This document shows, one piece after another, positions 58,503 through 64,000 of a DNA stretch of 64,000 nucleotides. This DNA comes from Nocardioides cremeus. GTDB lineage: Bacteria > Actinomycetota > Actinomycetes > Propionibacteriales > Nocardioidaceae. The notes under the pieces were generated by a model, which was not told the origin of the DNA, ran no database searches, and saw nothing but the letters and a program-made list of their open reading frames with translations. Position 1 is the first letter of the stretch; each line of letters opens with the position of its first letter. The stretch spans positions 1 through 64,000 of the forward strand of contig NZ_JAULSC010000012.1 in NCBI RefSeq assembly GCF_030518195.1, written 5' to 3'. The translations under genes and the position numbers were made by a program.

Positions 58503-59480
58503 TCAGGCCGCGGCGGAGGCGGGCTCGCCGCGGTAGCGGGAGGGCCGACCGTCGATGCCGGCGCGGCGCCAGAGCCAGCGCGCGGCCCGGTTGCCGCGCA
58601 TCCCGGTCTCGTCGGCCAGCATCCGGACGTCGCCGAAGAGGTCGCGCAGGAACTTCTGCGACTCCGGGGAGTCCCAGAAGACCTCCTTGACCACCGCGTC
58701 GGGGATGCCGAGCTCGCGGCGCGCGCGGCGCCCGGGCACCAGGATCTCGTTGCACAGCCACTTCATGACGACCGGCACGACCAGCGAGAGGACGCCGCGC
58801 TCGGCCCGCGAGAGGCGCGGGGCGTGGTGCTGCAGGTACTGGTGGGCGAACCCGATGTGGCGGGCCTCCTCGGCCACGTGGATCTGCATGATCCGGCGCA
58901 GCAGCGGGTGCATGTCGTCCCCGGCGCGCAGCACCGACTTCTGCACGTGGTCGATCGGCTCCTCACCGGCCAGCACCCCGTAGAAGAAGCCGAACGGCAC
59001 CCAGCGGGCGAAGAGCGGCAGGAAGGCCGCCGCGCCCCGGAAGAACCGCGAGCCGCCCTCGACGTCCACGCCGGTGCGGTTCACGAACTCCTGGAACATC
59101 TGGGTGTGGTGGCACTCCTCGGTCGCCTCGTGGGTGGCGTAGCGGAACTCCGCGGAGCCGTTGGGGCGGCTGAAGGCGTAGTTCATCAGGCCGCTGATGA
59201 GGATTTGCTCGAACTGCAGGCCGACCTTGGTGATGCTGGCCTGGCGGTGCAGGCCGATGCGGACCTGCTGCTCCAGCGGCAGCGAGCGGTACCACTCGGT
59301 GCGTCCGAGCACGTCGTGGACCGGCAGCACCCAGCGCGCGTCGGTGGGGTCGACGGCGTTCTCGGGCGCGTCCCAGTCGATGTCGAGGAAGGCGTCGAAG
59401 TGCTGGTGCACCGAGGCCTCGGACAGGGTGTGCAGCCGCTGCTCGTAGGTCGGTGCGGCGTCGCTTCGGAGAACGGTCAT
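58503..59480 (-). CDS. AurF-like diiron oxygenase
   Basis: The 325-residue helical protein has a ferritin-like four-helix core. Its metal ligands are visible in ATEECHHTQMF, the GL..QFEQI helix and HVAEEARHIGFAH, matching the AurF N-oxygenase family (PF11583). The mycobacterial homologue (Rv0885) also sits next to fprB. The substrate is unknown; aryl amine oxidation is known for AurF only. The leaderless ATG follows TAACCT by six bases, with a TetR-type operator in the promoter. Confidence 0.85.
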   Translation of the reverse strand: MTVLRSDAAPTYEQRLHTLSEASVHQHFDAFLDIDWDAPENAVDPTDARWVLPVHDVLGRTEWYRSLPLEQQVRIGLHRQASITKVGLQFEQILISGLMNYAFSRPNGSAEFRYATHEATEECHHTQMFQEFVNRTGVDVEGGSRFFRGAAAFLPLFARWVPFGFFYGVLAGEEPIDHVQKSVLRAGDDMHPLLRRIMQIHVAEEARHIGFAHQYLQHHAPRLSRAERGVLSLVVPVVMKWLCNEILVPGRRARRELGIPDAVVKEVFWDSPESQKFLRDLFGDVRMLADETGMRGNRAARWLWRRAGIDGRPSRYRGEPASAAA

Positions 59481-59486
59481 GCCCCG

Positions 59487-59515
59487 AGGTTAGTGAGACA
59501 CCGTGTCGGTGTAAA
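59487..59515 (-). promoter_or_regulatory. promoter of the diiron-fprB-tetR operon
   Basis: On the minus strand TTTACA (59510-59515) and TAACCT (59487-59492) are 17 bases apart and act as -35 and -10; the ATG follows six bases after the -10. This is the best -35/-10 pair in the window. Confidence 0.75.
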
Positions 59516-59536
59516 TAGTTAGCGCGACATCGTGTC
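59497..59536. promoter_or_regulatory. paired palindromic operators, probable TetR sites
   Basis: GACACCGTGTC (59497-59507) is a perfect 5-1-5 palindrome lying in the -35/-10 spacer; it also overlaps the 6-3-6 palindrome ACACCGTGTCGGTGT (59498-59512). A second copy, GACATCGTGTC (59526-59536, one mismatch), lies 29 bases away. Binding to the first would block the polymerase. Assignment to the operon's own TetR is inferred. Confidence 0.65.
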
Positions 59537-59556
59537 GCAGCATCTGCGTCGACGGT

Positions 59557-60546
59557 TCAGAACTGGTGGAACCACCCCGGCGCCTCGGTGTCGGTGCCGG
59601 GGCACGTCACGTTGAGGTCGCGGTCGTCCTCGACCCACTGGCCCATCGCGGCGCTCCCGCCCTGCACGACGTACGACGCCCCGCAGCGGCGCAGCGCCTC
59701 GGCGCGCGAGGTCGGCCCGGCGGCGCGCCACTCGGGCACGTCGCCCAGGCTCAGATCGCCCACCGCCTGGCTCCACAGGTAGGCGGTGGAGTAGATGCCC
59801 ACCCGGTAGCCCTTGTCGACGAGGCCGTCGCGCAGCCCCTCGACGACGGCGGCGTTGGCCTCGAGGTCGCCCGACCACTCCCAGTCGCGCACCGGCTCGA
59901 CGTCGATCCAGACCAGCGGGGCGGGCAGGCCGGCGTCGCGCATCACGGTGATGTCGAAGAGCGCCTGCTGGTAGCCGACGTTGCGCTGGGCGGCGTACGG
60001 GTCGGCGGGGTCGTCGGTGTCGTGGGGGCCCCGCTCCCCCAGCTCGGCGAGCGTCTCGGGGTCGGGGTAGCTGGCCACGGCGTAGGCGCCGGCGAGCAGA
60101 CCGCGCTCGCGCACCCAGGCGACCTGCTCGTCCAGGCAGGGGTTGGGGAAGAAGGCCGGGCCGTTGGTCAGGCCCATCACCACGAACCGCGCGGAGTCCA
60201 GCGGCATCGGCAGCCCCAGCGTGCGGCGCTCGGGGATGCCCTGCCCGCGCGGGCACTGCGGCCAGCTGATGTCGCCGCCCTCGACCGGGGCCCGCAGGCC
60301 CTGCGGCAGCTCGGCCGCCTTCTGCTCGGCGAGCGCGGCCAGGTCGGACATGGCCGCGCGCCGGGCCTGCTCCTCCAGGTCGTCGGGCACCTCCGGCACG
60401 GTCAGCGCCTCGGTGCGACCTGCCCCCGGCGACCGCTCCCGGGAGTCCTGGGACGCCGGGCCGGGAGGCGGCTCGGCGACGCCCCCGCAGCCGGCCAGGA
60501 CCAGCACCAGTGCCAGCCCGGCCGCCGTACGGGGTGCGCGCCTCAC
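59557..60546 (-). CDS. GH25-like lipoprotein, glycoside hydrolase-like
   Basis: The 329-residue protein has a lipoprotein signal peptide with lipobox VLAGCGG and a Pro/Ser-rich linker. Its catalytic domain from about residue 85 starts GGDISWPQCPRGQGIPERR and includes the acidic pair in VWIDVEP, then RVGIYSTAYLWSQAVGD. This matches lysozyme-like (GH25/DUF1906) TIM-barrel proteins of actinobacteria, so cell-wall glycan hydrolysis is possible, but not shown. The GTG start is four bases after the thrS stop and may be coupled to it. Confidence 0.75.
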   Translation of the reverse strand: MRRAPRTAAGLALVLVLAGCGGVAEPPPGPASQDSRERSPGAGRTEALTVPEVPDDLEEQARRAAMSDLAALAEQKAAELPQGLRAPVEGGDISWPQCPRGQGIPERRTLGLPMPLDSARFVVMGLTNGPAFFPNPCLDEQVAWVRERGLLAGAYAVASYPDPETLAELGERGPHDTDDPADPYAAQRNVGYQQALFDITVMRDAGLPAPLVWIDVEPVRDWEWSGDLEANAAVVEGLRDGLVDKGYRVGIYSTAYLWSQAVGDLSLGDVPEWRAAGPTSRAEALRRCGASYVVQGGSAAMGQWVEDDRDLNVTCPGTDTEAPGWFHQF

Positions 60547-60550
60547 CTGC

Positions 60551-62551
60551 TCAGACCTGCTCGCGCGACTCCACCGCTGCCCGGACCCGTTCGACGGCCT
60601 CCGCGAGCGGCACCCCGTTGTCCTGGCGCCCGTCGCGGTAGCGGAACGAGACCGCGCCGGCTGCGATGTCGTCGTCACCGGCGATCATCATGAACGGCAC
60701 CTTCTGCAGCTGGGCGTTGCGGATCTTCTTCTGCATCCGGTCGTCGGAGTCGTCGACCTCGACGCGCAGGCCCAGCGGCTTCATCTGCCGGGCCACGTCG
60801 TGCAGGTAGTCGGCGTGCCGCTCGGCGATCGGGATCGCCTGCACCTGCACCGGGGCCAGCCACGGGGGGAAGGCGCCGGCGTAGTGCTCGACCAGCACAC
60901 CCATGAACCGCTCGATGGAGCCGAACTTGGCCGAGTGGATCATCACCGGCTGCTGGCGGCTGCCGTCGGGGGCGACGTACTCGAGGGCGAAGCGCTCGGG
61001 CGAGGGCTGGTTGAAGTCGTACTGGATCGTCGACATCTGCCAGGTGCGACCGATGGCGTCGCGGGCCTGCACCGAGACCTTGGGGCCGTAGTAGGCCGCG
61101 CCGCCCGGGTCGGGCACCAGCTCGAGGCCGGTGCCGACGCAGACGTCCTCGAGCACCTTGGTCGCGACCTCCCAGTCCTCGTCGGAGCCGATGAACTTGT
61201 CCTTGGAGGCGTCGCGGGTCGACAGCTCGAGGTAGAAGTCGTCGAGGCCGAAGTCGCGCAGCAGCCCGAGCACGAAGTCGAGCAGGTGGCGGATCTCGTC
61301 GGGTGCCTGCTCGGCAGTGACGTAGGAGTGCGAGTCGTCCTGGGCGAAGCCGCGCACCCGGGTCAGGCCGTGCACGACACCGGACTTCTCGTGACGGTAG
61401 ACGCTGCCGAACTCGAAGAGCCGCAGCGGCAGCTCGCGGTAGGAGCGCTGGCGCGAGCGGTAGATGAGGTTGTGCATCGGGCAGTTCATCGCCTTGAGGC
61501 GGTAGTCCATGCCGTCGACGTCCAGCGCCGGGAACATGCCCTCGCCGTAGTAGGGCAGGTGCCCGGAGGTGTGGAAGAGCCCCTCCTTGGCGATGTGGGG
61601 CGTGCCGACGTACTCGAAGCCCTCCTCGATGTGGCGACGGCGGACGTAGTCCTCCATCTCCCGCTTGATCACCCCGCCCTTGGGGTGGAAGACGGGCAGG
61701 CCGGAGCCGATCTCGTCGGGGAAGCTGAAGAGGTCGAGGTCGCGCCCGAGCTTGCGGTGGTCGCGGCGCTCGGCCTCCTCGATGCGGTGCAGGTGCTCCT
61801 CGAGCGCCTCCTTGGACTCCCAGGCGGTGCCGTAGATGCGCTGTAGCTGCTTGTTCTTCTCGTCGCCGCGCCAGTACGCCGCCGCCGAGCGCATCAGCTT
61901 GAAGGCCGGGATCCGCTTGGTGGTGGGCAGGTGCGGGCCGCGGCACAGGTCGGACCAGGCGGTCTCGCCCTTGCGGTCGAGGTTGTCGTAGATCGTCAGC
62001 TCGCCGGCGCCGACCTCGACCGAGGCGCCCTCGGCGGCCTCGGCCGCCCCGGCAGCACCGCCGGAGCCCTTGAGCCCGATCAGCTCGACCTTGTAGGGCT
62101 CCTCGGCCAGCTCGGCGAGGGCGTCGGCGTCGGCGGTGACCCGGCGGGAGAACTTCTGGCCCTCCTTGATGATCTTGCGCATCCGCGTCTCGATCTTGGC
62201 CAGGTCCTCGGGCACGAAGGGGGTCTCGACGTCGAAGTCGTAGTAGAAGCCGTCGACGACCGGCGGGCCGATGCCGAGCTTGGCCGCCGGGAACAGGTCC
62301 TGGACGGCCTGGGCCAGCACGTGCGCGGTGGAGTGGCGCAGCACGTCGCGGCCGTCGGGGCTGTCGATGAGCACGCCCTCGACCTCGTCGCCGTCGGCGA
62401 GCTCGTGGGCCAGGTCCTTCAGCTCGCCGCCCACGCGGGCCACGACCACGGCGGGGTCGTCGGCGAAGAGCTCCCAGGCCCGGGTGCCCGTCGTGACCTC
62501 CCGCACCTCACGCTCACCGGCGTGGACGAGGGTGATCTTGAGGTCGGACAC
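60551..62551 (-). CDS. thrS: threonyl-tRNA synthetase
   Basis: A full-length class II ThrRS of 666 residues: an N-terminal TGS-like domain, the editing domain with [16 protein letters not shown], the catalytic core ([42 protein letters not shown], motif 3 [19 protein letters not shown]) and the anticodon-binding domain. I take the GTG at 62551 with GGAG upstream. A TACGAT hexamer at 62597-62602 could serve as -10. The frame upstream to 62863 is antisense to the methyltransferase gene. Confidence 0.97.
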   Translation of the reverse strand: MSDLKITLVHAGEREVREVTTGTRAWELFADDPAVVVARVGGELKDLAHELADGDEVEGVLIDSPDGRDVLRHSTAHVLAQAVQDLFPAAKLGIGPPVVDGFYYDFDVETPFVPEDLAKIETRMRKIIKEGQKFSRRVTADADALAELAEEPYKVELIGLKGSGGAAGAAEAAEGASVEVGAGELTIYDNLDRKGETAWSDLCRGPHLPTTKRIPAFKLMRSAAAYWRGDEKNKQLQRIYGTAWESKEALEEHLHRIEEAERRDHRKLGRDLDLFSFPDEIGSGLPVFHPKGGVIKREMEDYVRRRHIEEGFEYVGTPHIAKEGLFHTSGHLPYYGEGMFPALDVDGMDYRLKAMNCPMHNLIYRSRQRSYRELPLRLFEFGSVYRHEKSGVVHGLTRVRGFAQDDSHSYVTAEQAPDEIRHLLDFVLGLLRDFGLDDFYLELSTRDASKDKFIGSDEDWEVATKVLEDVCVGTGLELVPDPGGAAYYGPKVSVQARDAIGRTWQMSTIQYDFNQPSPERFALEYVAPDGSRQQPVMIHSAKFGSIERFMGVLVEHYAGAFPPWLAPVQVQAIPIAERHADYLHDVARQMKPLGLRVEVDDSDDRMQKKIRNAQLQKVPFMMIAGDDDIAAGAVSFRYRDGRQDNGVPLAEAVERVRAAVESREQV

Positions 62552-62667
62552 AGGGGTGCTCCGTTCGTGGTGGGGCCCGTTCGGGCTGACCCGGGGATCG
62601 TATCGAGCGCAGGGGGCTCGCGGCGCATCGGTTTCGCAGCGGCGTTCCCAGCGGGGCGCTGCGGGTC

Positions 62668-62673
62668 TATCGT
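62668..62673 (+). promoter_or_regulatory. -10 element TATCGT of the methyltransferase gene
   Basis: TATCGT with a 6-base spacer to the ATG at 62680, in the 128-base divergent gap with thrS. Leaderless transcription is inferred. Confidence 0.45.
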
Positions 62674-62679
62674 CGGCAG

Positions 62680-63480
62680 ATGGTCCTCGAGGCGGACAGC
62701 AGCTGGGTCGCCGACATGCCCGCCGCCTACGACGAGCACCTCGGCCCGGTCCTCTTCTCGCCGTACGCCGCCCACCTGGCGGCCCGGGTCGCCGCGCTGC
62801 GTCCGTCGGCCGTGCTGGAGCTGGCCGCGGGCACCGGCCGGTTGACCGCCGAGCTGGTCGCAACGCTCCCCTCGGCTCGGGTCGAGGCGACCGACCTCAA
62901 CGACGCGATGGTCGACTTCGGTCGGTCCCGCGTGCCCGGCGCGAGCTGGAGCCGCGCCGACGCGACGGCGCTGCCCTTCCCCGACGGCGGCTTCGACGTG
63001 GTTGCCTGCCAGTTCGGGGTGATGTTCTTCCCCGACCGGGTCGCGGCGCTGCGCGAGGCCGCGCGGGTGCTCGCCCCGGGTGGCTCGCTGCTGGTCAGCG
63101 CCTGGGACCGGCTCGAGGCCAACCGGCTGGCCGACCGGCTCGTGGCGGTCCTCGAGCGGGTCTTCCCCGACGACCCGCCGACCTTCGTGGTCAGGGTGCC
63201 GCACGGGTACGCCGACCCGGCGCTGCTGCACGCCGACGCCGAGGCCGCGGGCCTGGTCGACGTCGTCGTCGAGACCGTCGGCCTCAGCAGCACCACCCCG
63301 TCGGCCCGCGACTTCGCAACGGGCGTGTGCACCGGCTCACCGCTGCGGGCCGGCCTGGTCGAGCGCGGCGACCTGGCGCAGGCCACGCAGCGGATCGGCG
63401 ACGAGATGGCCGTGATGCTGGGCGAGGGCCCGGTCACCGCACCGATGAGTGCCCACGTGCTGCAGGCCCGGGTGCGCTGA
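62680..63480 (+). CDS. class I SAM-dependent methyltransferase
   Basis: The 266-residue protein has the Rossmann-like methyltransferase motifs: [15 protein letters not shown] (SAM motif I) near residue 45, [13 protein letters not shown] with the acidic ribose ligand, [20 protein letters not shown] and [19 protein letters not shown]. This is the UbiE/type-11 pattern. The substrate is unknown. The gene converges on the hydrolase gene with 13 bases between stops. Confidence 0.88.
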   Translation: MVLEADSSWVADMPAAYDEHLGPVLFSPYAAHLAARVAALRPSAVLELAAGTGRLTAELVATLPSARVEATDLNDAMVDFGRSRVPGASWSRADATALPFPDGGFDVVACQFGVMFFPDRVAALREAARVLAPGGSLLVSAWDRLEANRLADRLVAVLERVFPDDPPTFVVRVPHGYADPALLHADAEAAGLVDVVVETVGLSSTTPSARDFATGVCTGSPLRAGLVERGDLAQATQRIGDEMAVMLGEGPVTAPMSAHVLQARVR

Positions 63481-63493
63481 GGCGGGGCCCTCC

Positions 63494-64000
63494 TCAGGAG
63501 GTGCGGTCCAGGATCAGCCGGACCGCCTCGTCGGGGGCGTCCCACTGCGGGAAGTGCCCGCACCTCTCGAACCAGTGCACCTCGGCGTCGGGGAAGGCCT
63601 GAGCGGCACGCTCGGCCTGGCGGGGCAGGGTGACCAGGTCGCGGCGGCCCCAGCCGATCGTGACCCGGCCGGGGACGGTCCCGGCGGGGGCGCCCTCCTG
63701 CTTGGGTCCCTTGGTGAGGGCGTCCAGGGCCGCGTCGGTCGCGGGGGCGTCGGCCAGCCCGAGGACGTCGGGCAGCACCGTGCCGGCGTCCAGGGCCCAG
63801 GGCCGTGCCGAGAGCTGCGCCAGGAAGGCGGTCCGGCCGACCCGGGTGGCGAGCAGGGAGGGCAGCGCCCCCCGCAGCGCGCGGACCAGGGCGATCGAGG
63901 GCCGCAGCGTGGCGCCGAAGATCGTCAGCTCGCGATCGGTCCAGAAGCCGCCCGGATCGAGGGCCACGGTGTCGCCCCCGACGCCGCGGCGGGCCAGCTC
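63494..64000 (-). CDS. alpha/beta-fold hydrolase, 5'-truncated by the window edge
   Basis: 169 residues of the C-terminal part are visible, and the frame stays open to base 64000. The segment ARRGVGGDTVALDPGGFW follows the expected nucleophile region, with the cap in between. The catalytic Asp is in IGWGRRDLVTL and the catalytic His in RCGHFPQWDAPDEA. The nucleophile elbow lies outside the window. A start at 63967 is internal. Substrate unknown. Confidence 0.82.
   Translation of the reverse strand, partial: ELARRGVGGDTVALDPGGFWTDRELTIFGATLRPSIALVRALRGALPSLLATRVGRTAFLAQLSARPWALDAGTVLPDVLGLADAPATDAALDALTKGPKQEGAPAGTVPGRVTIGWGRRDLVTLPRQAERAAQAFPDAEVHWFERCGHFPQWDAPDEAVRLILDRTS

Noticed and set aside
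62552..62679. T-box riboswitch or other leader in front of thrS
   Set aside because: The 128-base divergent gap has no T-box motif, specifier loop or antiterminator; only a TACGAT hexamer and the methyltransferase promoter are visible.

Overview
The window is high-GC actinobacterial chromosome. Gene order, the DUF222/HNH protein, PyrR-type pyrimidine control, a split pgsA/HIT/thrS neighbourhood and the frequent TANNNT-N6/7-start promoters fit Nocardioides or another Nocardioidaceae member; the genus is an inference. Most genes lie on the minus strand, in long chains whose stop and start codons overlap (ATGA or GTGA). The long ORFs on the opposite strand are GC-driven shadows.

Layout. 1-3 kb: the end of a probable IS256-type element abuts a DUF222/HNH gene that seems to have lost its 5' end, followed by secreted or membrane proteins of unknown role. 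3-8.5 kb: pyrimidine operon pyrR-pyrB-pyrC with the helicase hrpB behind it, led by a PyrR-binding RNA element. 8.5-13 kb: a GAF histidine kinase, a PPOX-fold protein, an MDR quinone reductase and a MinD-like ATPase. 13-16.7 kb: two paralogous FAD disulfide-reductase-like proteins flanking a DUF1206 membrane protein, all overlapping by 4 bp. 16.7-27.8 kb: nusB, efp, the shikimate genes aroQ, aroB, aroK, aroC and aroE, a prepilin peptidase, mltG, ruvX and alaS. 27.8-35.6 kb: rarA and an oligopeptide ABC transporter. 35.7-39.6 kb: aspS, hisS and a metallo-beta-lactamase-fold hydrolase.

39.7-44.2 kb: a DUF349 gene converges on the (p)ppGpp synthetase/hydrolase gene. Between them lie six tandem copies of a 137-143 bp element, each a long imperfect inverted repeat; this is the only gene-free stretch over 300 bp. 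44.2-48.1 kb: apt, secF, secD, yajC. 48.2-52 kb: ruvB, ruvA and ruvC behind a LexA-type SOS box, a YebC-family regulator and pdxT. 52-55.3 kb: a lipoprotein gene on the other strand splits pdxT from pdxS, then pgsA, a tiny basic protein and a HIT hydrolase. 55.3-60.5 kb: an accessory block with an ABM-like protein, TetR, FprB, an AurF-like diiron protein and a GH25-like lipoprotein. 60.5-64 kb: thrS, a methyltransferase and a truncated alpha/beta hydrolase.

I found no phage, CRISPR, defence island or secondary-metabolite cluster. The most unusual material is the tandem hairpin array, the DUF1206/flavoprotein trio whose flavoproteins lack the usual C-terminal catalytic dyad, the TetR-diiron-FprB block with an operator set between -35 and -10, and the repeated leaderless promoters, three of which reuse the upstream gene's TAG stop as part of the -10 hexamer.
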